From NCBI RefSeq assembly GCF_019219825.1, contig NZ_JAHUXH010000003.1, forward strand, positions 248,001 through 312,000: DNA of 64,000 bases, written 5' to 3'. The translations under genes were made by a program, and so were the position numbers. Source of the DNA: Streptomyces sp. TRM70350 (GTDB lineage Bacteria; Actinomycetota; Actinomycetes; Streptomycetales; Streptomycetaceae). Below are positions 27,457-35,470 of this stretch, one piece after another. The stretch's first letter is position 1. Each line of letters starts with the position of its first letter. Under the pieces are notes generated by a model. It saw only the letters and a list, made by a program, of their open reading frames with translations, did no database searches and had not been told where the DNA came from.

Positions 27457-27747
27457 ATGCAGTGTCCGAAGTGTCACGCGCCCATGCACACGTACAACCG
27501 CAACGGCGTCCAGATCGAGCAGTGCGCGAACTGCCGTGGAATCTTCCTGGACTACGGCGAGCTGGAGGCCCTGACCCGGCTGGAGTCCCAGTGGTCCCAG
27601 CCCGCCCCGCCGCCCCCGCCCGCCGCGCAGGCGTACCCGGCCCCGCCCGCGCCCGCCTGGGGCGCCCCGCACGGCGGGCACCACGGCGGCCACCACCACG
27701 GCCACCGCCGCCACAAGAGCTTCGGCCACATGCTGTTCTCCAGCTGA
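27457..27747 (+). CDS. TFIIB-type zinc-ribbon protein with His-rich tail
   Basis: A 96-residue protein. Residues 1-40 form a zf-TFIIB ribbon with CPKC and CANC knuckles (MQCPKCHAPMHTY, IEQCANCRGIFLDYGEL). The centre is Pro/Ala-rich, and the tail has a His/Gly cluster (GGHHGGHHHGHRRH) that could bind metal. ATG 27457 has GAGGAG upstream. Family members are widespread and poorly characterised; zinc binding is likely, the role unknown. Confidence 0.82.
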   Translation: MQCPKCHAPMHTYNRNGVQIEQCANCRGIFLDYGELEALTRLESQWSQPAPPPPPAAQAYPAPPAPAWGAPHGGHHGGHHHGHRRHKSFGHMLFSS

Positions 27748-27779
27748 GCGCGGACGCCGGTCTCCGGCTGACCGGCCCG

Positions 27780-27830
27780 CACACACCCCGAAGCCCCCGG
27801 CCGGAAGGGCCGGGGGCTTCGGGGTGTGTG
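27780..27830. terminator. Very long bidirectional terminator
   Basis: 23-bp perfect stem (27780-27802 with 27808-27830) with a 5-nt loop. It lies between the convergent zinc-ribbon gene and the minus-strand tRNA cluster, and touches the 3' end of the first tRNA, so it can serve both. Confidence 0.85.
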
Positions 27831-27900
27831 GACGATACTGGGATTGAACCAGTGACCTCTTCCGTGTCAGGGAAGCGCTCTCCCGCTGAGCTAATCGTCC
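27829..27900 (-). tRNA. tRNA-Val (GAC)
   Basis: 72-nt cloverleaf with acceptor GGACGAT/ATCGTCC, anticodon stem CTTCC/GGAAG around CTGACAC (anticodon GAC), T-loop TTCAATC and discriminator A. No encoded CCA. Last of three Val-GAC genes in the cluster, transcribed leftward. Confidence 0.97.
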
Positions 27901-27946
27901 TCGGGACCACGATCGTCACGCCATGGAGCCGATCACGGGCACTGCG

Positions 27947-28018
27947 TGCGCGATACTGGGATTGAACCAGTGACCTCTTCCGTGTCAGGGAAGCGCTCTC
28001 CCGCTGAGCTAATCGCGC
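27947..28018 (-). tRNA. tRNA-Val (GAC), variant acceptor stem
   Basis: Same 72-nt body and GAC anticodon as its neighbours, but the acceptor stem is GCGCGAT/ATCGCGC: paired compensatory changes keep the helix intact. Discriminator A. Confidence 0.96.
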
Positions 28019-28044
28019 GGGTAGGGACCTTCGAGAAGATCCAG

Positions 28045-28116
28045 TGGACGATACTGGGATTGAACCAGTGACCTCTTCCGTGTCAGGGAAGCGCTCTCCC
28101 GCTGAGCTAATCGTCC
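28045..28116 (-). tRNA. tRNA-Val (GAC)
   Basis: Identical in its 72 nt to the copy at 27829-27900: anticodon GAC, acceptor GGACGAT/ATCGTCC. Confidence 0.97.
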
Positions 28117-28117
28117 T

Positions 28118-28191
28118 TGGAGGTGGAGACGGGATTTGAACCCGTGTAGACGGCTTTGCAGGCCGTTGCCTCGCCTCTCGGCCACTCCACC
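28118..28191 (-). tRNA. tRNA-Cys (GCA)
   Basis: Acceptor GGTGGAG/CTCCACC, anticodon loop CTGCAAA (GCA), discriminator T and an encoded CCA (28118-28120). Sits 1 bp from the neighbouring Val gene, so certainly co-transcribed. Confidence 0.96.
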
Positions 28192-28229
28192 AGGAGTGTA
28201 GGGGACCACGAGGATCCCCTCTTCCTGCG

Positions 28230-28302
28230 AGCGGACGACGAGGCTCGAACTCGCGACCTCAACCTTGGCAAGGTTGCGCTCTACCAACTGAGCTACGTCC
28301 GC
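28230..28302 (-). tRNA. tRNA-Gly (GCC)
   Basis: 73-nt cloverleaf: acceptor GCGGACG/CGTCCGC, anticodon stem CAACC/GGTTG around TTGCCAA (GCC), discriminator T. First gene of the leftward tRNA cluster; its promoter must lie in 28303-28480, shared with divergent pabB. Confidence 0.96.
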
Positions 28303-28480
28303 CTGTCGTTTCGGTCCGCTTCCGCGTCCCGGCGACGTGTTGAACTCTAGCGGATTCCGGGGCCAGTACAAAAACGCGTTTGTGCAGCGTGCTGCGCTGC
28401 ACCTGGTCACGGGCGTGGCCGGACCGCCGGAAAGGACACGGCACGGCCACCTGCGGGACACCCACCATAGACTCGACAAC

Positions 28481-29608
28481 GTGCTCGATCTCCCTCCTCT
28501 CGCCCGCTTCGGCAACCGCGTCGCCACCGGCCTCCTCGACGTCACCAGCGACCCCACGGCCCTGGACTCGACCGGTTTCTGGGCCGTCGCCGCCGACTTC
28601 GAGGGCCGTCTGACCTGCGCGCGCTTCGCGGACGTACGAGAGGAACCGGTGCCCGCCCCCGCACCGGGCGCCTGGCACGGCCCGGCCGTCGACGACTGGA
28701 CGTCGTCCCTCGACCGCGCCTCGTACACGGCGGGAGTACGCCGGATACGGCAGCACATCGCGACCGGCGAGGTCTATCAGGTGAACCTCTGCCGCGTCCT
28801 GTCCGCGCCCATTGCCCCGGGCGCCGACCCCGACGCCCTCACCGCGCTGCTGGCCCGCGGCAACCCGGCGCCGTACGCCGGAACGATCCGCCTGCCCGGG
28901 CACGGCGTGGAGATAGCGAGCGCGTCCCCCGAGCTCTTCCTGCGCCGCGCGGGCCGGATCGTCGAGTCGGGCCCGATCAAGGGCACCGGCCGCACCGAGG
29001 CGGACCTGCTGGAGAAGGACTACGCCGAGAACGTCATGATCGTGGACCTGGTCCGCAACGACCTCGGCCGCGTCTGCGTCTCCGGCACGGTGACCGTCCC
29101 CGATCTGTGCGCCGTGGAGAAGCACCCCGGGCTGGTCCACCTCGTGTCCACCGTGCGCGGCGAGCTGCGCTCCGACGCGGGCTGGCCGGAGCTCCTCGCC
29201 GCCGCCTTCCCGCCCGGCTCGGTCACCGGCGCGCCCAAGTCGAGCGCCCTGCGGATCATCGACGCCCTGGAGACGGCACCCCGGGGGCCGTACTGCGGCG
29301 GCATCGGCTGGGTCGACGCCGACCGGGGGACCGGCGAGCTGGCCGTCGGGATCCGCACCTTCTGGATCGACCGGGCCGAGGGGGTGCTGCGCTTCGGCAC
29401 GGGCGCGGGTATCACCTGGGGGTCGGACCCCGAGAGGGAGTGGCGGGAGACCGAACTGAAGGCCGCCCGGCTGCTCGCGGTAGCGTCGGGAGCGTACGAG
29501 GTGAGTGGAGAGGGACCGCAATCGTGCTGTGTCCATCCGGGGGACAACCCCCGGACCCCGGGCCGCAGCCAGGTCCCCGGCACGGACATGCGAGGTGGGG
29601 ACCAGTGA
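28481..29608 (+). CDS. pabB: Aminodeoxychorismate synthase component I
   Basis: A 375-residue chorismate-utilising enzyme that aminates chorismate to 4-amino-4-deoxychorismate for p-aminobenzoate and folate synthesis. PabB-type motifs are PIKGTGR (Lys covalent intermediate), MIVDLVRNDLGRVC and FPPGSVTGAPK. It is shorter than E. coli PabB at the N-terminus, as in many actinobacteria. GTG 28481 is used; no strong ribosome site. The last 35 residues are an unconserved tail reaching into pabC; the genes overlap by four bases (GTGA). An anthranilate-synthase-like role cannot be fully excluded. Confidence 0.88.
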   Translation: MLDLPPLARFGNRVATGLLDVTSDPTALDSTGFWAVAADFEGRLTCARFADVREEPVPAPAPGAWHGPAVDDWTSSLDRASYTAGVRRIRQHIATGEVYQVNLCRVLSAPIAPGADPDALTALLARGNPAPYAGTIRLPGHGVEIASASPELFLRRAGRIVESGPIKGTGRTEADLLEKDYAENVMIVDLVRNDLGRVCVSGTVTVPDLCAVEKHPGLVHLVSTVRGELRSDAGWPELLAAAFPPGSVTGAPKSSALRIIDALETAPRGPYCGGIGWVDADRGTGELAVGIRTFWIDRAEGVLRFGTGAGITWGSDPEREWRETELKAARLLAVASGAYEVSGEGPQSCCVHPGDNPRTPGRSQVPGTDMRGGDQ

Positions 29609-30426
29609 AGATCTGGCTCGACGGCGGGCTGCAGGACATCGAATCCGCCCGCGTCTCGGTCTTCGACCACGGGCTGACCGTGGGCGACGGCATCTTCGAG
29701 ACGGTGAAGGCGGTCGACGGCACGCCGTTCGCGCTCACCCGCCACCTCGACCGGCTGACCCGCTCGGCCCGCGGCCTGGGCCTGCCCGACCCCGACCACG
29801 ACGAGGTCCGCCGCGCCTGCGCCGCCGTCCTGGACGCCAACCCCATGCCGCTGGGCCGACTGCGCATCACGTACACCGGCGGCCACGGCCCGCTCGGCTC
29901 CGACCGCGGCGAGCACGGCCCGACCCTGGTCGTCGCCCTCGGCGAGACCCGGCGCCGTCCCGACTCCACGGCCGTGATCACCGTCCCCTGGACCCGCAAC
30001 GAGCGCGGCGCCCTCACCGGCCTGAAGACCACCTCGTACGCCGAGAACGTCGTCGCCCTGGCCCGCGCCCACGAACAGGGCGCCTCCGAGGCGCTGTTCG
30101 CCAACACCGTCGGGCAGCTCTGCGAGGGCACCGGCTCGAACGTCTTCGTCGTCCTCGACGGCGAGATCCACACCCCGCCGCTCGCCTCCGGCTGCCTCGC
30201 GGGCATCACGCGCGCACTGACGGTCGAGTGGACCGGCGCCAAGGAGACCGACCTGCCGCTGGACGTGCTGGAACGGGCCGACGAGGTCTTCCTGACGTCC
30301 ACCCTGCGTGACGTCCAGGCCGTCCACCGCGTCGACGACCGCGAACTGCCGGGCGCCCCGGGGCCGGTGACCGCGAAGGCCATGCGGATCTTCGAGGAGC
30401 GGTCGGGCGACGACCTCGACCCGTAG
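29605..30426 (+). CDS. pabC: Aminodeoxychorismate lyase (class IV aminotransferase fold)
   Basis: A 273-residue PLP enzyme that releases pyruvate from aminodeoxychorismate to yield p-aminobenzoate. The PLP lysine is Lys141 in GLKTTSYAENVV; the phosphate-binding and fold-type IV segments are FANTVGQLCEGTGSNVFVVL and LTSTLRDVQAV. It begins at GTG 29605 inside the pabB stop, so translation is coupled, and the pairing supports the substrate assignment over other branched-chain-type aminotransferases. Confidence 0.9.
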   Translation: MKIWLDGGLQDIESARVSVFDHGLTVGDGIFETVKAVDGTPFALTRHLDRLTRSARGLGLPDPDHDEVRRACAAVLDANPMPLGRLRITYTGGHGPLGSDRGEHGPTLVVALGETRRRPDSTAVITVPWTRNERGALTGLKTTSYAENVVALARAHEQGASEALFANTVGQLCEGTGSNVFVVLDGEIHTPPLASGCLAGITRALTVEWTGAKETDLPLDVLERADEVFLTSTLRDVQAVHRVDDRELPGAPGPVTAKAMRIFEERSGDDLDP

Positions 30427-30480
30427 AACGCCGGACATATTCAGCACACGTGGGGGTCCGGACCGGGTAGAACACCCCTG

Positions 30481-31305
30481 ATGACCACCACCCTGCGGCC
30501 GACCGAGCCGCTTCAGCGCGCGGCCGACGGGACGCGTTCCCGCCACTACCAGGTGTGCGTGAACAGCCGTCCCGTCGGCGCGATACACCTCGGCACGTCA
30601 CCTGCCTTCGGCGACTCGGTGGCGCGGATCCTCGACCTGCGCATAGAGGAGCCGGACCGTCGGCGCGGCCGGGGCACGGTCGCCGCGCTCGCCGCGGAGG
30701 AGGTGGCGCGCGGCTGGGGCTGCCGGCAGATCGAGGCGGTCGTCCCCGGCGACGCCGAGGCGGGCCTCCGGCTCGCCACGGCACTGGGATACGTCCTGCG
30801 CAACCGCGGCATGGAGAAGCACCTCGGCGACACCCCGCCCGAACTGCCCGCGGACCGTCGCGCGCGGCCCATGACCGAGGCCGAGTTCGCGGCATGGCAG
30901 GTGCACGAGTCGGAGCAGTACGCGCGCACCTGGATCGAGGCGGGCGTGCCCGAGGCCGAGGCGCATGCCAAGGCGCGACGGGACCACGAGCAGCTTCTGC
31001 CGGACGGGGTGGCCACCGCCGACATGTTGTTCAGCGTCCTGGAACAGGAGGGGACGCCGGTGGGCACCCTGTGGCTGGCACTGCAGGAGGACAAGGCCTA
31101 CGTCTTCGACGTCGAGACCCGGCCGGAACACCGCGGCCGAGGACACGGCCGTACGCTCATGCTGCTGGCCGAGCGTCAGGCGATCGCCGCCGGTCGGCGC
31201 GTCCTCCGCCTCAACGTCTTCGCGGGCAACACCCCGGCCGAGCGGCTCTACGAGTCACTCGGGTACGCGACGATGCGGTACACCCTGTACAAGGACCTGC
31301 TCTGA
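30481..31305 (+). CDS. Two-domain GNAT acetyltransferase
   Basis: A 274-residue protein with two GNAT folds. The first (residues about 20-120) has a partly degenerate CoA loop (EEPDRRRGRGTVAALAAEE). The second (about 135-274) has a full RPEHRGRGHGRTLMLLAE loop and LNVFAGNTPAERLYESLGY. Tandem GNATs of this sort include mycothiol synthase relatives, but this lacks enough signature to call. ATG 30481 is 54 bp after pabC. Substrate unknown. Confidence 0.85.
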   Translation: MTTTLRPTEPLQRAADGTRSRHYQVCVNSRPVGAIHLGTSPAFGDSVARILDLRIEEPDRRRGRGTVAALAAEEVARGWGCRQIEAVVPGDAEAGLRLATALGYVLRNRGMEKHLGDTPPELPADRRARPMTEAEFAAWQVHESEQYARTWIEAGVPEAEAHAKARRDHEQLLPDGVATADMLFSVLEQEGTPVGTLWLALQEDKAYVFDVETRPEHRGRGHGRTLMLLAERQAIAAGRRVLRLNVFAGNTPAERLYESLGYATMRYTLYKDLL

Positions 31306-31357
31306 GGTCGCGTCTGATGGTCCCAGTCTGAAGGTCACGGACTGAAGATCGCGGGCG

Positions 31358-31876
31358 TCACTCCTGCTCGGCCAGCAGCCGGTCGGCGATCTCCACGATG
31401 CGCTCGCGCAGCCCCTCCTGACTCTTGCCGCCGTCCAGGCGCTCGCCGCCGATCACATACGTCGGAGTGCCGGTCACGCCGATCGCCTTCCCCTCGGCCT
31501 GGTCGGCGTCCACGATCAGGATGTGCCGACCGTCGATCAGCGCGGTGTCGAACTCCTCGGCGTCCAGGCCGAGTTCCCGGGCCACCTCGACCAGGAAGGG
31601 TTCTCCCTTACGGTCCAGCTCCTCGACCCGTTCCAGCACCGCCTCGACATACGGCCACCCCTGCCCCTGCTCCGCGGCCTCCTCGGCCGCCTGTGCGGCG
31701 GCGAAGGCGTGCTGGTGCTTGTCCAGCGGGAAGTGCCGCAGCCGCAGTTCGAGCCGGTCGCCGTACCGGGCGCGCAGGGCACGGAGATCGGCCAGGGCGC
31801 TACGGCAGTCCGGGCAGTGGAGTTCGCACCAGACGTCGAGGACGGGCGCGGGGCGGGCGGGGGAGGCGTCGTTCAT
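31358..31876 (-). CDS. DsbA-family thioredoxin-fold protein
   Basis: A 172-residue cytoplasmic protein with a CPDC redox motif (Cys21, Cys24), a helical insertion, and the cis-Pro loop GVTGTPTYVIGG near residue 140. It has no signal peptide, so it acts in the cytosol, perhaps reducing or oxidising protein thiols; FrnE-like proteins share this arrangement. ATG 31876 (MNDASPARP) is used; the frame is open to 31912. Convergent with the GNAT gene and divergent from the membrane protein at 32101. Confidence 0.85.
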   Translation of the reverse strand: MNDASPARPAPVLDVWCELHCPDCRSALADLRALRARYGDRLELRLRHFPLDKHQHAFAAAQAAEEAAEQGQGWPYVEAVLERVEELDRKGEPFLVEVARELGLDAEEFDTALIDGRHILIVDADQAEGKAIGVTGTPTYVIGGERLDGGKSQEGLRERIVEIADRLLAEQE

Positions 31877-32100
31877 GGGCCCAGTCTCCCAGCACCGGCG
31901 CGCCGGACCCAATCGGCTCCGGTGGCCGTGGGTACGACCCCCATACGCCCCCCGAGTCCTACGCGCCCACCGGCACCTGCGGAGCAGCCGACCCGGAGAT
32001 GTCCCTGATGTCCGGGCGGGGCATGGCCTGTCGGGGCGCGAGGGGTGCAGGATGGAAGGGGCGAGGCGCCCCGCCCGCCCGAGCCTGCCTGGAGGACCGG

Positions 32101-32547
32101 ATGATTGCCGAGACCGTGTGTTCCGCCGTTGCCGCGGCCGGCCTGGGCATCGCGGCGGTGACGGCGTTCCGCAAGCGTTTCCTCACGGCGGCCCGCATCG
32201 CGGCCTACGCGCTGGTCCCGCTCGGCCTGGTGATGACCGGTGTCGTGCAGTGGGCCGCGGACACCGCCTTCAGCCCCGTGGCCTGGGCGGGCTTCGGTGT
32301 GCTCGGCGGTGCCTGGCTGCTGTTCGCCACCACACGGGCGGTGGAGCGCCGACGCGGCCGCAAGGGGCGCGCGGTGGGCGCGGCGGCCCAGCACGACCCG
32401 GTGGCTCCGCAGGCCTCGGCGCCCTCCCTCGGCCCGGCGTCCCGCCCGACGGCCAGGCCCCGGACCAAGCCGCACGCCGCGTCCGGTACGGATGCCGCGG
32501 ACGACTTCAGCGACATCGAGGCCATCCTCAAGAAGCACGGCATATGA
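32101..32547 (+). CDS. Small membrane protein with basic/acidic tail
   Basis: A 148-residue protein with three likely membrane helices in the first 85 residues (VCSAVAAAGLGIAAVTAF, IAAYALVPLGLVMTGVVQW, WAGFGVLGGAWLLFATT), then a disordered tail ending in DDFSDIEAILKKHGI, which looks like a short interaction helix. ATG 32101 is used; GGAGGA lies 10 bases upstream. Family unknown to me, though typical of conserved streptomycete membrane proteins. Confidence 0.75.
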   Translation: MIAETVCSAVAAAGLGIAAVTAFRKRFLTAARIAAYALVPLGLVMTGVVQWAADTAFSPVAWAGFGVLGGAWLLFATTRAVERRRGRKGRAVGAAAQHDPVAPQASAPSLGPASRPTARPRTKPHAASGTDAADDFSDIEAILKKHGI

Positions 32548-32707
32548 CGTCCGCATGCCGGACTGAAACGACCCAATCCTTGGGATGATCGGAACCTGTC
32601 CGGCTCGCGCCACAGACGTGCAGGTGATCACGGAAATCGGCGAAGTCCCGCATCTTCGTGCGTCTTGATCGCGCCGGGGGTGCACCCTGCGCCATCATCG
32701 CCGCGAG

Positions 32708-32860
32708 ATGCTGGACACGACACAGAGCGATGCCGCGCCGCCGAAGGACGAGCCGCGCGGGTGCCTCTTCGCCCTTTCCCAGCCACCGCTGATGATCTTC
32801 CTTGCGGTGATCGGGTGTCTGCTGCTCATGGCTGCGTTGCACGATCTGTTCCTGCTGTGA
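32708..32860 (+). CDS. 50-residue single-pass membrane protein
   Basis: ATG 32708 opens a 50-codon frame: a polar N-terminus (MLDTTQSDAAPPKDEPRGC) then one hydrophobic helix (PLMIFLAVIGCLLLMAALHD) and FLL. Gene-like composition and topology, but without comparison it could be spurious. No strong ribosome site. Confidence 0.5.
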   Translation: MLDTTQSDAAPPKDEPRGCLFALSQPPLMIFLAVIGCLLLMAALHDLFLL

Positions 32861-32941
32861 GCCGTACGCGCGGTCCCCGGCGCCATCCGCCGGGAACCGC
32901 GTCGGCATCGATGTCCCGCTGACCGGCTCAGATGCCGGGGG

Positions 32942-33502
32942 TCAGCCCGCCGCCTCCTTGCGGCGCGCCCGGTAGGCGGCCACGTGCAGACGGTTTCCGC
33001 AGGTGCGGCTGTCGCAGTAACGCCGCGAGCGGTTGCGGGAGAGATCGACGAAGGCGCGTCGGCAGTCGGGGGCCTCGCAGCGCCGCAGCCGCTCACGCTC
33101 GCCGGCGACGACGAAGAAGGCCAGCGCCATCCCGCAGTCGGCGGCCAGGTGGTCGGCGACGGAGGCGCCGGGCGCGAAGTAGTGCACGTGCCAGTCGTAG
33201 CCGTCGTGGTCCGTGAGGCGGGGCGTGGTGCCGGCGGCGGCGACCAACTCGTTGATCATCCCGGCCGCGGTGCGGACGTCCGGGGCCGCGAAGATCCCGG
33301 CGAACCGGCCACGGATCTTGCGCACCGCCGAGAGGTCGAACTCCGAGAGCACCCCGACATCGCTGATCTCGTGCTTTCGTACGAAATCCGCGAGAGCCGC
33401 GACGTCCGCCAGCCCGTCCGGCGTCGTCTCGTCCTCCGGTGCGGTGTTCACCAGATCGACCACGGTGTCGAGCGCGCACCGGGTGTCGTGGGTGATCAGC
33501 AC
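32942..33502 (-). CDS. CGNR zinc-finger protein (ABATE domain)
   Basis: A 186-residue putative transcription regulator. The N-terminus DTRCALDTVVDLVNT opens the stress-associated ABATE domain. The C-terminus is a CGNR zinc finger with CEAPDC and CDSRTCGNRLHVAAYRAR (four Cys). GTG 33502 has AGGGAG upstream; the frame stays open to 33673 but the added residues are unconserved in character. Family members bind DNA and often regulate nearby or stress genes; no target is evident. Confidence 0.88.
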   Translation of the reverse strand: MLITHDTRCALDTVVDLVNTAPEDETTPDGLADVAALADFVRKHEISDVGVLSEFDLSAVRKIRGRFAGIFAAPDVRTAAGMINELVAAAGTTPRLTDHDGYDWHVHYFAPGASVADHLAADCGMALAFFVVAGERERLRRCEAPDCRRAFVDLSRNRSRRYCDSRTCGNRLHVAAYRARRKEAAG

Positions 33503-33741
33503 GTTTCGCTCCCTGGCCTGGGGTGGGCGGGCGCCCGCCGATGCTGGCCGATGGTAGTGGCTCCCGGCGCCGTCCCATCGCCTGCGGCCGCAGCCGCCCG
33601 CGCTTGCCCGTAGAACGCGACGGGGGCGTGCTGCGGTTCCCGACGGCCGCAGCGGAGCCGCCACGGCCTCCACAGGGGCGGCCAGGTCCCAGAAGAGCGA
33701 CCACCCCTCACAGGGGCGCCTGGACCGGACGCATCACGCAT

Positions 33742-33783
33742 ACCGGCGCCGCCTCCGCATGGATGCGCGGTGGCGGCGCCGGT
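33742..33783. terminator. 12-bp inverted repeat downstream of ssgB
   Basis: Perfect arms 33742-33753 and 33772-33783 with an 18-nt loop, about 90 bp past the ssgB stop; a plausible ssgB transcript end. The rest of the 372-base gap 33503-33874 shows no gene I can support. Confidence 0.5.
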
Positions 33784-33874
33784 GCGTGCCGTATGCGGTT
33801 GTCCTGGGCGCCTTGGGGCAGGCCCGGGCCGTCTCCCCGAGTGGACGGCCGGGCAGTTTGGTGTGGGTCTCGCC

Positions 33875-34288
33875 CTAGCTTTCCGCCAGGATGTGCGAGA
33901 GCTCCTGGTCAAGGTCGAAGTGCCGGTGCTCCGTGCCCGGCGGCACGGCGGCGTCGGTTCGCTTCAGGAACGACTCCAGGGCCCGCGCGGGGGCCTCCAG
34001 CAGCGCCTCCCCCTCGGGGGAGCTCAGGGCGATGCAGACGACGCCCTGACCATGGCTGCGGGAGGGCCAGACGCGGACGTCGCCGGTTCCTGTGGGCCGG
34101 TGAAGCCCCTCGGCGAGGAGGTCGCGGGCGAACACCCACTCGACGGTCTCCTCGGCTCCGGTGTGGAAGGTGGCGTGCACGGCGTAGGGGTCGGCCGTGT
34201 CGTACCGCAGGCCTGCGGGGACAGGCAGGGAGGACTCGCTCGACACAACGAGGCGCAGGTGCAGCTCGCAGCTGACCGTGGTGTTCAT
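33875..34288 (-). CDS. ssgB: Sporulation-specific cell division regulator SsgB
   Basis: A 137-residue SsgA-like protein. The sequence MNTTVSCELHLRLVVSSESS with LPVPAGLRYDTADPYAVHAT matches SsgB, which with SsgA marks future septum sites in aerial hyphae and recruits FtsZ. No catalytic motif is expected. ATG 34288 (MNTTVSCELH) is the conserved start; the frame is open to 34354. SsgB is nearly invariant among streptomycetes. A stress-sigma-like promoter lies 60-90 bp upstream. The gene places this window in a sporulating actinomycete. Confidence 0.96.
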   Translation of the reverse strand: MNTTVSCELHLRLVVSSESSLPVPAGLRYDTADPYAVHATFHTGAEETVEWVFARDLLAEGLHRPTGTGDVRVWPSRSHGQGVVCIALSSPEGEALLEAPARALESFLKRTDAAVPPGTEHRHFDLDQELSHILAES

Positions 34289-34347
34289 AAGCGCCAGGGC
34301 CTTTCGCTCAGTGTGCGCTCGGGGATTCGCACGTCGGCGAAATCGAC

Positions 34348-34375
34348 ATGCCACCTACGGTGCCGTTGTAAACCC
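34348..34375 (-). promoter_or_regulatory. Candidate stress-sigma promoter of ssgB
   Basis: On the minus strand, GTTT (34373-34370) is followed after 14 nt by GGTGGCAT (34355-34348). This resembles the GTTT-N14-16-GGGTAT form used by SigB/SigH-type sigma factors; ssgB of S. coelicolor is reported to depend on SigH. A small inverted repeat (34370-34375/34382-34387) overlaps the -35. Confidence 0.45.
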
Positions 34376-34479
34376 CTCTGAGGGTTTTGCGTGCCTTTAC
34401 GTAACTCTTCCGGCCGAGAACCTGTTCGCCGGGTGCGCCCATTCCGGTGACTGGAATCGTTCAGGTAGGGTTTGGCCGT

Positions 34480-34932
34480 ATGAATACGGGGAGTAGCAAG
34501 CCTGGCGAGGTCGCCATGGCTGCGAACGAGACGGGGACGGACGGGGTGCAGAGCGAGCGGGAGCTCGGTTCGAGGGCGCCGGAATTCATCAAGGCGCGAC
34601 GTCTGCTCCACGTCAGCTGGCAGGTGGGGGTCTTCCTCGTCGGGCTCGGGGTGGTGATCACCGGCATCATCCTGCTGCCGTTGCCGGGTCCGGGCTGGGT
34701 GATCATCTTCGGCGGCATGGCGATCTGGGCGACCGAGTTCGTCTGGGCCCAGCTGGTGCTGCGCTGGACCAAGCGCAAGGTCACCGAGGCGGCGCAGCGC
34801 GCCCTCGACCCGAAGGTGCGCCGACGCAACATCATCCTGACGACGGTCGGCTGCGTGATCGTGGCCGCGATCGTCGCCTTCTACGTCTGGAAGTTCGGCT
34901 TCGCGATGCCGTGGAAGATCGAGGACCAGTGA
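34480..34932 (+). CDS. PGPGW-motif membrane protein (TIGR02611-like)
   Basis: A 150-residue protein with a polar N-terminus, two adjacent membrane helices around the LLPLPGPGWVIIFGGMAIWA motif, and a third helix (IILTTVGCVIVAAIVAFYVW) near the C-terminus. The PLPGPGW signature defines a family of small actinobacterial membrane proteins of unknown role. ATG 34480 is used; the frame is open from 34447. Divergent from ssgB, sharing a 191-bp promoter region. Confidence 0.82.
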   Translation: MNTGSSKPGEVAMAANETGTDGVQSERELGSRAPEFIKARRLLHVSWQVGVFLVGLGVVITGIILLPLPGPGWVIIFGGMAIWATEFVWAQLVLRWTKRKVTEAAQRALDPKVRRRNIILTTVGCVIVAAIVAFYVWKFGFAMPWKIEDQ

Positions 34933-35008
34933 TCGGTGGCGGGGTGCGGCGGTGGCCCACCGTGGTCTCCCACACCCGCTGACATGGGGTAATGTTCTTC
35001 CTGCGCCC

Positions 35009-35080
35009 GGGCGATTAGCTCAGTGGGAGAGCGCTTCGTTCACACCGAAGAGGTCACTGGTTCGAACCCAGTATCGCCCA
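35009..35080 (+). tRNA. tRNA-Val (CAC), copy 1
   Basis: 72-nt cloverleaf: acceptor GGGCGAT/ATCGCCC, anticodon stem CTTCG/CGAAG around TTCACAC (CAC), discriminator A, no CCA. Identical to 42680-42751. Confidence 0.97.
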
Positions 35081-35091
35081 CCCGGAGACGC

Positions 35092-35119
35092 GGCCCACCT
35101 GCGAGACAGCAGGTGGGCC
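35092..35119 (+). terminator. Terminator after tRNA-Val copy 1
   Basis: 11-bp stem (35092-35102 with 35109-35119), 6-nt loop, followed by a short T-containing run. The rest of 35120-35420 shows no gene or clear motif. Confidence 0.75.
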
Positions 35120-35423
35120 CTTGTCGTGTCCGCTGCCGCCGGGCGTCGTCGTCACCGTGGGTCGCCGCCGCATCCCGTCGACCGGCGGGCCGCTGCCGCG
35201 TCGACCGGCCACCCCCCTCCCCGGCGACTTCCGGCCGGGCGGCACCTCGGTACGACAGCCCGCCCGGCGTTCGACCCGGCGGCCGTGCCCCTTTCACCTG
35301 CGGCGTCGCCCCGTCTCCCTGGCTGCCCGGCTTCCGCGCCCCGCCCGGACTCCGGTCGCGCGCGCAAGAAATTCCTGTCCGAATCATTGACGCACCACCG
35401 GCCCCTTCGTACCTTGTGCCAGC

Positions 35424-35446
35424 AAGCGCTTACTTGAAACGATTCA
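35424..35446. promoter_or_regulatory. Candidate LacI-type operators before the sugar ABC operon
   Basis: AAGCGCTT (35424-35431, a perfect palindrome) and TGAAACGATTCA (35435-35446) lie 25-47 bp before the start codon. The core GAAACGnTTC recurs at 39264-39273. This form is typical of LacI/GalR repressor sites; no LacI gene is in the window. Confidence 0.5.
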
Positions 35447-35470
35447 CGAGCGGTTGGGGAGGGCCCTGCG

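Noticed and set aside
27829..28116. CRISPR-like array of near-identical 72-nt repeats
   Set aside because: The repeats fold as tRNA-Val cloverleaves; spacers are irregular and there are no cas genes.
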